64,000 nt of DNA, taken from Massilia sp. YIM B02443. GTDB lineage: Bacteria; Pseudomonadota; Gammaproteobacteria; Burkholderiales; Burkholderiaceae_D. The DNA is taken from positions 105,998 to 169,997 of the forward strand of contig NZ_JASNRA010000010.1 of assembly GCF_030411955.1 (NCBI RefSeq). Reading direction: 5' to 3'. Positions 34,925 through 45,551 of the stretch are shown piece after piece (positions within the stretch are counted from its first letter, which is position 1; each line of letters begins with the position of its first letter). The notes under the pieces were generated by a model. That model was not told where the DNA came from. It saw only the letters and a program-made list of their open reading frames with translations, and made no database searches. Position numbers and translations under genes: made by a program.

Positions 34925-36271
34925 GTGACAGTCAAACGTCTTATTTGTGTCAGCAGTGAAGGCAGTGCCCGCGCGCGCGCCTGCCATGGCGAACTGCCGG
35001 GCTGGGACGTGTGCGTGGTCGACAGCCTGGCGGCGGCGCGCAAGGTACTGGCGCAGCAGCATTACGGCGTCGGCCTGCTGCTCGACCGCAGCGATGGCAA
35101 CCATCCCGCGACCGATGACGCCGAGCTCGAGCGCTTCCTGCGCCAGCACCACAGCATGCGCTGGGTCGGCGTGTTCGATGCGCCGCGCATCGACCAGCCC
35201 GTCCTGCGCGAGCTGATCGCCGCCCACCTGTTCGATTTCCATACCCGCCCGGCCGACACCCTGCGCCTGCAGCATTCGCTCGGCCACGCGCACGGCATGG
35301 CGACCCTGGGCAAGGCGGTGCCACCCTATAAACGCATGGCGCGCGACGGCCACATCGACGGCAACTCGGCCGCCATCGTGCGCCTGCGCGCCCACATCGA
35401 CAAGATCGCCGCGGTCGACGCGCCGGTGCTGATCTCGGGCGAGAGCGGCAGCGGCAAGGAACTGGCGGCCCAGGAAATCCACCTGCGCTCGCAGCGCGCA
35501 GCCGGCCCCTTCATCGCGATCAATTGCGCGGCGGTGGCGCCGGCGCTGATCCATTCCGAACTGTTCGGCCATGAACGCGGCGCCTTCACCGGCGCCAGCC
35601 GCGACAAGCAGGGCCTGATCGAAGCCGCCTCGGGCGGCAGCATCTTCCTGGACGAGATCGGCGACCTGCCGCTCGACCTGCAGGCCAGTCTGCTGCGCTT
35701 CCTGCAGGAGCGCGTGATCTACCGCGTCGGCGGCACGCGCACGATTCCCGTCGATGCGCGCGTGATCGCCGCCACCCACGTCAACCTGCCGCAGGCGGTG
35801 GCCGAAGGACGTTTCCGCGAAGATTTGTACTATCGCCTGAGCGTGTTCCCGATCCGGGTGCCGCCGCTGCGCGAACGCAAGGAAGACTTGCCGGTGCTGA
35901 CCGACCTGATCTTCAGCAAGTACGCGGCCGAGCGCAGCCCGCAATTGAAAGGCGTCAGTCGCGAGGCGCTACAGGCGATGGCGCGCTACGACTGGCCGGG
36001 CAATGTGCGCGAGCTGGTCAACCGCGTGCGGCGCGCCATGGTGCTGGCCGAGCACCGCCTGATCATGCCGGAAGACCTCGATCTGCCGGGCGCGGGCCCG
36101 ATCGTCGCGGTGGCCGAAGGCCTGGGCAGTTCGCGCCTGAGCGCCGAGCGCAGCGCCATCTTCGACAGCCTGAGCCGCAGCGGCAACAACATCAGCCAGG
36201 CCGCACGCGACCTGGGTGTCTCACGCATGACACTGTATCGGCTGATGGCCAAGCATTCGATCTCGACGTAA
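34925..36271 (+). CDS. VpsR-like sigma-54-dependent activator
   Basis: A 448-residue enhancer-binding protein. The N-terminal 125 residues are a receiver-like domain of the VpsR type and lack a clear phosphorylation Asp pocket. The AAA+ domain has Walker A GESGSGKE (172-179), the sigma-54 contact loop GAFTGA (219-224) and Walker B GGSIFLDEIGD. A Fis-type helix-turn-helix is at the C-terminus (NISQAARDLGVSRMTLYRLM). VpsR-like proteins control biofilm matrix genes and in several cases respond to cyclic di-GMP. The start is GTG, with GAGGA upstream. It lies directly before a sigma-54 promoter and the amyloid-like gene cluster, so those genes are its likely target. Confidence 0.9.
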   Translation: MTVKRLICVSSEGSARARACHGELPGWDVCVVDSLAAARKVLAQQHYGVGLLLDRSDGNHPATDDAELERFLRQHHSMRWVGVFDAPRIDQPVLRELIAAHLFDFHTRPADTLRLQHSLGHAHGMATLGKAVPPYKRMARDGHIDGNSAAIVRLRAHIDKIAAVDAPVLISGESGSGKELAAQEIHLRSQRAAGPFIAINCAAVAPALIHSELFGHERGAFTGASRDKQGLIEAASGGSIFLDEIGDLPLDLQASLLRFLQERVIYRVGGTRTIPVDARVIAATHVNLPQAVAEGRFREDLYYRLSVFPIRVPPLRERKEDLPVLTDLIFSKYAAERSPQLKGVSREALQAMARYDWPGNVRELVNRVRRAMVLAEHRLIMPEDLDLPGAGPIVAVAEGLGSSRLSAERSAIFDSLSRSGNNISQAARDLGVSRMTLYRLMAKHSIST

Positions 36272-36423
36272 GTGTCGCCCTTCCCCCTTCGTCGTCCTGC
36301 TCCTACGCGGTTTCCCCAATCAATTCAAGCACTTCGCTCCAGCGCGCTTGCCACACGGCAGCGCGCTGCGGGTGCTGCATCACTCTATGCGCAGCGCATG
36401 GCGTTCACAAATTGATACAGTTT

Positions 36424-36468
36424 TGTGACGCGAATGACAACTCTGTCGCACTCTTGTGACAATCTCAC
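36424..36468 (+). promoter_or_regulatory. Candidate enhancer (activator-binding) sites
   Basis: An 18-base palindrome TGTCGCACTCTTGTGACA (36444-36461, one mismatch) is flanked by related half-sites TGTGACG (36424-36430), TGACA (36435-36439) and GTGACAATCTCAC. The cluster is 100-140 bases upstream of the sigma-54 -24 box, the usual enhancer distance. Binding by the neighbouring activator is inferred. Confidence 0.6.
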
Positions 36469-36564
36469 GCAAGCGCCTTGTCGCCGTTCATCATCCCTTC
36501 TCCTACTCACTGAACTCATCAAAATAGTCCTACATAATCAAGCACTTGCAAACTTGGATGGAGC

Positions 36565-36581
36565 TGGCACGCGAACTGCTA
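36565..36581 (+). promoter_or_regulatory. Sigma-54 promoter of the amyloid-like operon
   Basis: CTGGCACGCGAACTGCT matches the consensus YTGGCACG-N4-TTGCW with a single mismatch and has GG (36567-36568) and GC (36579-36580) exactly ten bases apart. Transcription would start near 36592, giving a leader of about 60 bases before the ATG at 36651. Confidence 0.8.
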
Positions 36582-36650
36582 ATAGACAGGTGGACCGGGT
36601 GTCATGACGACCTCGGGAAACTTAATTCAGTGACATTTAGGGGAGCAACA

Positions 36651-38888
<2,238 letters not shown>

Positions 38889-38950
38889 TGGCGAATGGGT
38901 CTTCAGCCGGGCGTCCACGCGGCGCCTGGCCGGAGGCTCCAGGCATCAAT

Positions 38951-38983
38951 CCGCCACGCGCCATTCGACGCGTGGCGGTTTTT
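38951..38983 (+). terminator. Intrinsic terminator after the first operon gene
   Basis: CCGCCACGCG-ccattcga-CGCGTGGCGG followed by TTTTT. A ten-base perfect stem with a T-tract, only 14 bases before the next ATG. It probably lowers transcription of the downstream genes relative to the large subunit gene. Confidence 0.85.
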
Positions 38984-38996
38984 CGAGCGAGGCATC

Positions 38997-39395
38997 ATGA
39001 AACGGATTACCCCTCTCCTGCTGGCGGCGCTGGTTGCCTTGCCGGTCGCGGCCCAGGCCGGCGAACCGGACAAGCTGCCGGTGAACGTGAGCTTCCTGGA
39101 CACGGTGCAGGTCGCACCGGGCAAGGATGCGGATCCGGCCGACGGCTGGGGCAAGACGGCCGACACCGCATCGCTGGGCGAGCTGCGCGGCGGCGCCGAC
39201 ACGGTGTTCACCGAAGCATCGGCGACCCTCAGCGGCACGGTCGGCAGCAACGTCGCCAACAACGTCACCACCGGCTTCAACGTGATCGACAACGGTTCGT
39301 TCTCGGGCGCGTCGGGCTTGCCGGTCGTGATCCAGAACAGCGGCGCCAATGTGCTGATCCAGAACGCCACCGTCATCAACCTGCAACTGCAATAA
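38997..39395 (+). CDS. Small secreted protein sharing the subunit C-terminal module
   Basis: A 132-residue exported protein (signal MKRITPLLLAALVALPVAAQA). The middle is ordinary. The C-terminus, FNVIDNGSFSGASG then QNSGANVLIQNATVIN, aligns without gaps over 21 residues with QNNGFSSLIQQSVNV at the end of the large subunit. This points to a common assembly or amyloid-core motif and suggests a minor subunit or nucleator. GAGCGAGG is upstream of the ATG. The next gene starts three bases after its stop. Confidence 0.75.
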   Translation: MKRITPLLLAALVALPVAAQAGEPDKLPVNVSFLDTVQVAPGKDADPADGWGKTADTASLGELRGGADTVFTEASATLSGTVGSNVANNVTTGFNVIDNGSFSGASGLPVVIQNSGANVLIQNATVINLQLQ

Positions 39396-39397
39396 GC

Positions 39398-40075
39398 ATG
39401 AAACGAAGCCTCTTGTCTGCTGCTTTGCTAAGCGGCTTCCTGCTGGCGCCGGTCACGGCGTCGGCGCTCGACCTGGCCGTCATCCCGCGCGTCAACGTGC
39501 CGGTGACCAGCCTCAAGGACATCAAATTCCAGCGCACCACGCGCCAGCAATACGACTACAGCTGCGGCGCGGCGGCGGTCGCCACCCTGCTTTCGCACCA
39601 TTACGCCACCCCGACCCCGGAACAGGACGTGTTCCAGCAGATGTACGCCAACGGCGACAAGGCCAAGATCCACAAGGAAGGCTTTTCCATGCTGGACATG
39701 CAGCGCTTCCTGGCCACGCGCGGTTTCCGCGCCGACGGCTTCAAGCTGCCGATCGAAAAACTGATCAAGGAAAAACTTCCGGCCATCGTGCTGGTGACCG
39801 ACCGCGGCTTCAATCACTTCGTGGTGGTCAAGGGATCCGAGGATGGCCGCATCCTGCTGGGCGACCCGTCCACCGGCAACCGCGTGGTGAGCATGGAACG
39901 GTTCCAGGAAATCTGGCGCAACAAGCTGCTGTTCGTGATCCACAGCCACAAGGACGGCGTGGCCTTCAACACCCCCGAGGACTGGCGCGGCGCCCCGCGC
40001 GCGCCGCTCGGCACCGGGATGCACCAGGACCAGCTCAGCGCCTCGCTGCCGAAGTTCGGCCCGGGCGATTTTTAA
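39398..40075 (+). CDS. Exported C39-family peptidase (FapD-like)
   Basis: A 225-residue protein with a signal peptide (residues 1-22) and one C39 cysteine-peptidase domain. The likely catalytic residues are C56 in YDYSCGAAAVATLL, H140 in GFNHFVVVKG and D156 in LLGDPSTGN. Unlike C39 domains of bacteriocin ABC exporters it is free-standing and periplasmic. FapD of the Pseudomonas Fap amyloid system has this same design and is thought to process or help export the fibre proteins. Its place in the operon fits that role. Confidence 0.85.
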   Translation: MKRSLLSAALLSGFLLAPVTASALDLAVIPRVNVPVTSLKDIKFQRTTRQQYDYSCGAAAVATLLSHHYATPTPEQDVFQQMYANGDKAKIHKEGFSMLDMQRFLATRGFRADGFKLPIEKLIKEKLPAIVLVTDRGFNHFVVVKGSEDGRILLGDPSTGNRVVSMERFQEIWRNKLLFVIHSHKDGVAFNTPEDWRGAPRAPLGTGMHQDQLSASLPKFGPGDF

Positions 40076-40086
40076 AGGACACCGCC

Positions 40087-40617
40087 ATGCGCTGGACCGT
40101 TTTCAAACGACTCTCCCTACTGGCCGCAGCCTTTGCTGCCGCGCTCGGCACGTTGCCAGTGCAGGCGTCGGATACCGCGCTGGACGACACCGCGCTGTCC
40201 GCCTTCGGCGCACCGGTCGCGGCCGACACGCTGGACGGCGCCCGCGGCGGCTTCGAAGTCGCCGGCGGCCTCAACCTCGCGCTCGGCATCGAGCGCGTGG
40301 TGTCGGTCAACGGCGAGGTGCTGTCGCGCACCAATATCTCGATTCCCGACCTGGCGGCGATGACCTCGGACCAGGCGCGCCTGGCCCAGGATGCGCTCGG
40401 CTCGGCCAAGCTGATCCAGCTCGGCGGCAACAACTTCGTGGCCAGCGACATCGCCCTCAACAATGGCGCGACCCTGCTCCAGAACACCCTGGACGGCCAG
40501 GACATCCGCGCCGCGACCACCATCTCGTCCACCGTCAACAGCATGTCGCTGCTGAAGGACATGAACTTCCAGTCGACGATTCGTGAAGGAATCGTGCGCT
40601 CTGCCGGAAACTTGTAA
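40087..40617 (+). CDS. Small secreted protein of the amyloid-like operon
   Basis: A 176-residue exported protein, signal peptide about residues 1-27 (LSLLAAAFAAALGTLPVQA). The processed start contains LDGARGGFEVAGGLNLALGIERVVSVNGE, a pattern also met in proteins linked to Fap loci. The C-terminal half has ALNNGATLLQNTLDGQDI, weakly like the QN motif of the two other secreted proteins. AAAGGA lies upstream of the ATG. A FapA- or FapE-like chaperone or minor subunit is possible. Confidence 0.65.
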   Translation: MRWTVFKRLSLLAAAFAAALGTLPVQASDTALDDTALSAFGAPVAADTLDGARGGFEVAGGLNLALGIERVVSVNGEVLSRTNISIPDLAAMTSDQARLAQDALGSAKLIQLGGNNFVASDIALNNGATLLQNTLDGQDIRAATTISSTVNSMSLLKDMNFQSTIREGIVRSAGNL

Positions 40618-40647
40618 AATTAATAATTATCACACTGGAGAATCCGG

Positions 40648-42207
40648 ATGTACCAACACGTCGCGCGGCTTGGCGCCGCCGGCCTGGCGGCCGCCCTGCT
40701 GGCGCCGCCCGTCCTTGCGCAGCAACCTGTGGCCGATTCCGGCGCTCAGGAACAAAAGAACGAACTGTCGCAGCTGAAGAACGAGCTGGCCGAACAGCGC
40801 GCATTGGTCAACCGGCTGGTGGAAGAGCTGCAGGCGCAGCGCGCGCAGCTGCAGCGCATGCAGGCCGCCCCTGCCCTGGCGCCCGCGCCGGCACTGGCGC
40901 AGCAGGACGTGCCGCTGACCGATCCGACACCGCTGAACGGCGCTCCGTTCGCAATACCGACCGCAGGCGCCGACGGCGTCACGCTGTCGCAGCTGCGCGG
41001 CACCGGCGGCGCCGGCTTCATGAGCGGCGACATGAGCGGCCAGGCCCCGGTGGCCCAGCCGCCGCAGTTGCCGCCGGCCGTGACCGGCGTGCCGGCTCCG
41101 GTGCCGCCGCAGCAGCGTCCGAATCAACCGACCGTGCCCGCCCCTGCCCCGGCCCAGCCGGCGGCGCAACAGCAGGCGCAGACCCAGCAGCGTCCGCCGC
41201 AGCAGGGCCAGCAACCGCAGCAGGCGAACAACAACCAGCAGCCCAACAAGCCGCCCGAGATCGCCCCGATCACCGACCAGCCGGGCGTGCTGACGCCGCG
41301 CGGCACCTACGTGGTGGAGCCTGCCGCGCAGTTCGGCTATTCGTCTAGCAACCGGGTGGCGCTGGTCGGCTACACCGTGATCCCGGCGCTCCTGATCGGC
41401 CTGGTGGACGTGCGTGAAATCAAGCGCAACACCTTCACCACCTCGATCACCGGCCGCACCGGCCTCTCCAACCGGATGGAAGTCGAGGTCAAGGTGCCGT
41501 ACGTGTACCGTTCCGACGCCACGGTCAGCCGCGAACTGTTCACCGGCACCGCGGTCGAGCGCGTGTTCGACACCACCGGCAAGGCGATGGGCGACATCGA
41601 GGTCGCCGGACGCTACCAGCTCAACAACGGCGGCGCCGACAAGGGCTATTACATCGCCGGCCTGCGCTACAAGAGCCGCACCGGGCGCGATCCGTTCGAA
41701 GTCGTGACCGACTGCGACCGCCGCTGCATCGGCGAAAACGTGACCGGCACCGGCCTGCCGCTGAGCCTGCCGACCGGCTCGGGCTTCCACTCGCTGCAGG
41801 GCAGCCTGACCTGGCTGTATCCGTCCGACCCGGCGGTCTTCTTCGGCAACCTGAGCTACCTGCACAACTTCAAGCGCGACGATGTCACGCGCCTGGTGCG
41901 CAACGGCGAGCGCGAGCCGCTCGGCACGCTCGAGCCGGGCAATGTGATCGGCTTTAACTTCGGCATGGGCCTGGCGCTGAACGACAAGGCCTCGCTCAGC
42001 CTCGGCTACGACCACAGCACGATCGCGCGCATGCGCCAGAACGGCAGCATCGTGCCGGGCTCGGTGCGCACCCAGCTCGGCACCCTGCTGCTGGGCTACT
42101 CGTACCGCCTCAGTCCGCAGCGTTCGCTGAACATCGCGGTGGGCGCCGGCGTCACCCGCGACACGCCGGACGTGACGCTGACGGTGCGCCTGCCGATGAC
42201 GTTCTGA
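40648..42207 (+). CDS. Outer-membrane barrel with coiled coil (FapF-like exporter)
   Basis: A 519-residue outer-membrane protein. Signal peptide to about residue 25. A coiled coil covers residues 34-72 (ELSQLKNELAEQRALVNRLV). A Pro/Gln/Ala-rich linker covers about 75-215. From about 225 on, amphipathic strands typical of a beta-barrel follow (RGTYVVEPAAQFGYSSSNR onward). FapF, the amyloid pore of Pseudomonas, has an N-terminal coiled-coil plug and a 12-strand barrel, which is the same architecture. GGAGA is at the start. It closes the operon. Confidence 0.8.
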   Translation: MYQHVARLGAAGLAAALLAPPVLAQQPVADSGAQEQKNELSQLKNELAEQRALVNRLVEELQAQRAQLQRMQAAPALAPAPALAQQDVPLTDPTPLNGAPFAIPTAGADGVTLSQLRGTGGAGFMSGDMSGQAPVAQPPQLPPAVTGVPAPVPPQQRPNQPTVPAPAPAQPAAQQQAQTQQRPPQQGQQPQQANNNQQPNKPPEIAPITDQPGVLTPRGTYVVEPAAQFGYSSSNRVALVGYTVIPALLIGLVDVREIKRNTFTTSITGRTGLSNRMEVEVKVPYVYRSDATVSRELFTGTAVERVFDTTGKAMGDIEVAGRYQLNNGGADKGYYIAGLRYKSRTGRDPFEVVTDCDRRCIGENVTGTGLPLSLPTGSGFHSLQGSLTWLYPSDPAVFFGNLSYLHNFKRDDVTRLVRNGEREPLGTLEPGNVIGFNFGMGLALNDKASLSLGYDHSTIARMRQNGSIVPGSVRTQLGTLLLGYSYRLSPQRSLNIAVGAGVTRDTPDVTLTVRLPMTF

Positions 42208-42213
42208 CGACCT

Positions 42214-42240
42214 CCCGGCCGCAGTTGGCATGCGGCCGGG
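42214..42240 (+). terminator. Hairpin after the amyloid-like operon
   Basis: CCCGGCCGC-agttggcat-GCGGCCGGG, a nine-base stem starting seven bases after the barrel gene stop. No T-tract follows, so it may be a 3' stabiliser or a Rho-dependent end. Confidence 0.5.
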
Positions 42241-42287
42241 ATAAGCCTGGAAAGCGTTGTAAAAAAACTTCGCACGATTGCAAAATC

Positions 42288-42318
42288 TTGCTGAAATTTT
42301 ATGGATTATCTCTATAAT
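42288..42318 (+). promoter_or_regulatory. Promoter of the cold-shock gene
   Basis: A perfect TATAAT at 42313-42318 with TTGCTG 19 bases upstream. The implied leader is about 85 bases, long enough for the temperature-responsive 5' structures seen on other csp mRNAs. Confidence 0.55.
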
Positions 42319-42410
42319 CAGATTCGCAACGTTGAGTGTTTCGCTGGTCCAGTCCTCCGATTCGCCTGCGAAGCATCACAGAGACAACTTAAAAATTTGA
42401 GGGAATTAAC

Positions 42411-42617
42411 ATGGCGACTGGCATTGTCAAATGGTTCAACGACGCTAAAGGTTTCGGCTTCATCACTCCTGACGGCGGCGGCGAAGACGTCTTCGCGCAC
42501 TTCTCGGCGATCAACGCCACCGGTTTCAAGTCGCTGCAGGAAAACCAGCGCGTGACCTTCGACATCACCGCTGGCCCGAAAGGCAAGCAGGCTGCCAACA
42601 TCCAGCCGCAAGCGTAA
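42411..42617 (+). CDS. Cold-shock protein (CspA family)
   Basis: A 68-residue single-domain OB-fold nucleic-acid-binding protein. RNP1 is KGFGFI and RNP2 is VFAHF. Such proteins melt RNA secondary structure in the cold or in growth transitions. The gene has its own promoter and leader and a perfect terminator behind it, so it is monocistronic. It separates the amyloid-like operon from the type VI module. Confidence 0.96.
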   Translation: MATGIVKWFNDAKGFGFITPDGGGEDVFAHFSAINATGFKSLQENQRVTFDITAGPKGKQAANIQPQA

Positions 42618-42652
42618 TGTCGCTGTCCGCCTGATTGGCGGGACATAAACGA

Positions 42653-42680
42653 AAAGAGCACGTCCGCGGACGTGCTCTTT
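42653..42680 (+). terminator. Terminator of the cold-shock gene
   Basis: A perfect 28-base palindrome (arms AAAGAGCACGTCCG and CGGACGTGCTCTTT) with a T-run inside and after it. Confidence 0.8.
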
Positions 42681-42810
42681 GTCGTTTACGGCAGCAATAT
42701 CGGTACTTGCGCGATCGCATCACTTGAGCTGGAGGAATTGGTCACACTTGACGGGTTTTTGAATGTCAACATGCGCCTGCAGCGACTGGCGCCACTCAAG
42801 GACCCTGCGA

Positions 42811-45531
42811 ATGAATGCTTCCGTGCCTGCCGCCATCCTCACCGATAGCAATCGACCGCTCCGCCTGCGAATCTGGAACCAGTCCGGCGTCAGCGAAGAC
42901 GTCTTGCTGGTCAAGCATGTCAGTGGAACCGAAACGATGTGCGGAGGGATCGAGTATCACCTCCTGTGCGTCGCGACCCGCGTCGGCATGCCGCTCAAGG
43001 AATTCGTCGCCAATCCTGTCGAACTGCAGTTCGTGACCGACACCGGCGACCTGCGCTCTGTATGCGGCATTGTCGCCGAAGCTGCGGAAGGACAGAGCGA
43101 TGGCGGCCTGGCGACTTATCAGCTGACCGTACGCGACGCCTTTGCGCTGCTCGACAAGACCTGCAATACCCGGGTTTTCCTTAACCTGAATGAAGTCGAC
43201 ATCACCGCCATCCTCCTCAAGGAGTGGCGTGTCGCCAATCCTGTCGCCGCCACCGTATTCGAATACGACCTCCGGCATCTCAAAACCTATCCGGCGCGCG
43301 ACTTCACCATGCAACTCAACGAGTCGACCGCCGCCTTCCTGCGCAGGCTGTGGAAACGGCGCGGCATTGCCTGGTTCGTCCAGGCCGGCTCGTCGATCGA
43401 AGCGAACAGCGACCGCCCGCCGGTGCATACGCTGGTCTTGTTCGACGATGCATGGGGATTGAAAAAGAACGTGGCGGGCACGATCCGCTTCCATCGGGAC
43501 GACGCCACCGAAACCCGCGACACGATCACCGCATGGCATGCCGTTCGCACGCTGACGAGCGGCGTCGTCACACGCCGCAGCTGGGATGTCGCGCAAGCCC
43601 GGATGATCATGAGCCATGAAACCGGATTGAACGATCAAGGGACGTTCGGCAATCGCCTCACTGCCGGCCTGGACGATTATCTGATCGATGCGCCGCATGC
43701 AGGCAGCAACAGCGCCGATTACCTCGACCTAGGACGCTCCCGGATCCAGCGTCATGAATACGAAGCCAAGTATTTTCACGGCGAAGGAAGCGACCGCAAT
43801 ATGTGCGTCGGCCAGTGGAACGGCATTGCCGGCCACCCCGAGCTCGACTCGCACACTGCCAGCGAGCGCGAATTCGTGGTCGTCGAATTGCATGTCGAGG
43901 CCGAGAACAATCTGCCGAAAGCCCTGGACGAACGCGTGCGCCGTCTGTTCGCGCTGAACCATTGGCACAAAGGCAGCACCAGCCTGCAACAGGCCAGCGC
44001 CGAGCGCGGCGTGCGCTATACCAACCGATTTACCTGCGTGCGGCGCGGCATTCCGATCGTGCCGGCCTACGATCCCCGCATCGACCTGCCGCGCACCACA
44101 CTGCAGTATGTGACCGTGGTAGGGCCGGTGAATGAAGAAATCCATTGCGATGAATTCGGGCGGGTCAAGATCCGCTTTCCCGGCTGCCGTGAAGAAGATC
44201 ATGAGCACGCCCAGGGTGCAGGCGCATCGGACTCCGACCGGGATTCGGCGTGGGTGCAGGTGGCAAATCCCTGGGCCGGTGCGCAGTATGGGTCGATCTC
44301 CCTGCCGCGTGTCGGCCATCAGGTTTTGTGCGACTTCGTTGGGGGAGATCCGGACCAACCGTTGATTATTGGCCGCGCTCATGGCGGCTTGAACCCGCCG
44401 CCTTCATTCAATCGCCGCAGCCGTCTGCCCGGAGACAAATATTTATCGGGCATCGTCAGCAAGGAAGGACGCGCCGGGCGTTACAACCAGCTGCGCCTCG
44501 ACGACACGCCCGGGCAAATCAGCGTCCAGCTGGCCAGCGCACACGGCCAGAGCCAGCTTAATCTCGGCTATCTCACCCATCCTCGCTGCGATGGCAAGGC
44601 TAACGCGCGCGGCGCCGGCTTCGAACTGGCGACGAACGACAGCGGCGCGATTCGCACGGCGAAGTCGCTTCTGATTTCGGCATGGAAGCGGCTCGACGCC
44701 TGCGGCACGCAACTGAGCGGCGACGAACACCTGGCGCTGATGCAGGATTGCCTCGACCTGTTCAAGTCGCTCGGGCAGTACGCGGCCGAACATCAGGCGT
44801 TAGCGGTCGATCCGGCGTCGCAAGAAGAGCTGAAATCCCATCTCGACGCTTCCGGCGGAGCTAAAAACAGCGATGAAAATGACGAACCTACGCTAAGCGT
44901 GACGGCACCGTCCGGGGTCGCCTTCAGCACGCCGAAAACCCTGGTCAGCTACGCGGGCGTCAATATCGATTCGGTGGCGCAGCAGCACTTGCAGCTGACC
45001 AGTGGAGCGCGCTTCAATCTGAATGCCGGCAAGGGCATCTCGCTGTTTTCTCACATGGATGGCATCACCCAGGTGGCGCACAAGGGAAAGTTTGTGATGC
45101 AAAGCCAGCATGACGACATGGGCATCGATGCGGCCAAGGATTTGAAGGTCACGGCAGGCAAGCGCATGGTGTTCATGGCCGAGGACGAAATCACGCTGAT
45201 CGTCAGCGGCGGCGCTTACCTCAAGCTCAAAGGCGGCGCCGTCGAAATCGGCGGGCCGGGGGCGATGACGATCAAGACCGACGGACACCATTGGAATGGA
45301 CCGGCCAGCGGCAAGACCGAATTGCCGACCTTCAGCGCCGGCGAATTCGGCCGCATTCCACGGCTGTTGCGAGCGACCGATGGCAAGCCGGTGGAAGGGA
45401 TGAAGGTGCATGTGGAACGTTCGGGAGATAGCCCTGTTTCGGGCCAGACCAACGGCGCTGGTGAAGCTGAAAAGATCACCGCCGATCACTTGCAGCAGTT
45501 GAAGGCTACTTTTTATAAACCGCTGAAGTAA
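42811..45531 (+). CDS. vgrG: Type VI secretion spike protein VgrG with C-terminal extension
   Basis: A 906-residue VgrG. The gp27-like part spans about residues 1-400. The gp5 OB fold includes EFGRVKIRFPG and ANPWAGAQYGSISLPRVGHQVL. A DUF2345 beta-helix follows (about 600-810). The final 55 residues (RLLRATDGKPVEGMKVHVER onward) form a short beta-sandwich of the carboxypeptidase/transthyretin-like type, often an effector-docking platform. ATG at 42811 has AAGGA upstream; a longer start at 42763 is possible. It heads the effector module. No other structural type VI genes are in the window, so this is an orphan vgrG island. Confidence 0.93.
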   Translation: MNASVPAAILTDSNRPLRLRIWNQSGVSEDVLLVKHVSGTETMCGGIEYHLLCVATRVGMPLKEFVANPVELQFVTDTGDLRSVCGIVAEAAEGQSDGGLATYQLTVRDAFALLDKTCNTRVFLNLNEVDITAILLKEWRVANPVAATVFEYDLRHLKTYPARDFTMQLNESTAAFLRRLWKRRGIAWFVQAGSSIEANSDRPPVHTLVLFDDAWGLKKNVAGTIRFHRDDATETRDTITAWHAVRTLTSGVVTRRSWDVAQARMIMSHETGLNDQGTFGNRLTAGLDDYLIDAPHAGSNSADYLDLGRSRIQRHEYEAKYFHGEGSDRNMCVGQWNGIAGHPELDSHTASEREFVVVELHVEAENNLPKALDERVRRLFALNHWHKGSTSLQQASAERGVRYTNRFTCVRRGIPIVPAYDPRIDLPRTTLQYVTVVGPVNEEIHCDEFGRVKIRFPGCREEDHEHAQGAGASDSDRDSAWVQVANPWAGAQYGSISLPRVGHQVLCDFVGGDPDQPLIIGRAHGGLNPPPSFNRRSRLPGDKYLSGIVSKEGRAGRYNQLRLDDTPGQISVQLASAHGQSQLNLGYLTHPRCDGKANARGAGFELATNDSGAIRTAKSLLISAWKRLDACGTQLSGDEHLALMQDCLDLFKSLGQYAAEHQALAVDPASQEELKSHLDASGGAKNSDENDEPTLSVTAPSGVAFSTPKTLVSYAGVNIDSVAQQHLQLTSGARFNLNAGKGISLFSHMDGITQVAHKGKFVMQSQHDDMGIDAAKDLKVTAGKRMVFMAEDEITLIVSGGAYLKLKGGAVEIGGPGAMTIKTDGHHWNGPASGKTELPTFSAGEFGRIPRLLRATDGKPVEGMKVHVERSGDSPVSGQTNGAGEAEKITADHLQQLKATFYKPLK

Positions 45532-45551
45532 CGCCAACCCACGACGACATC

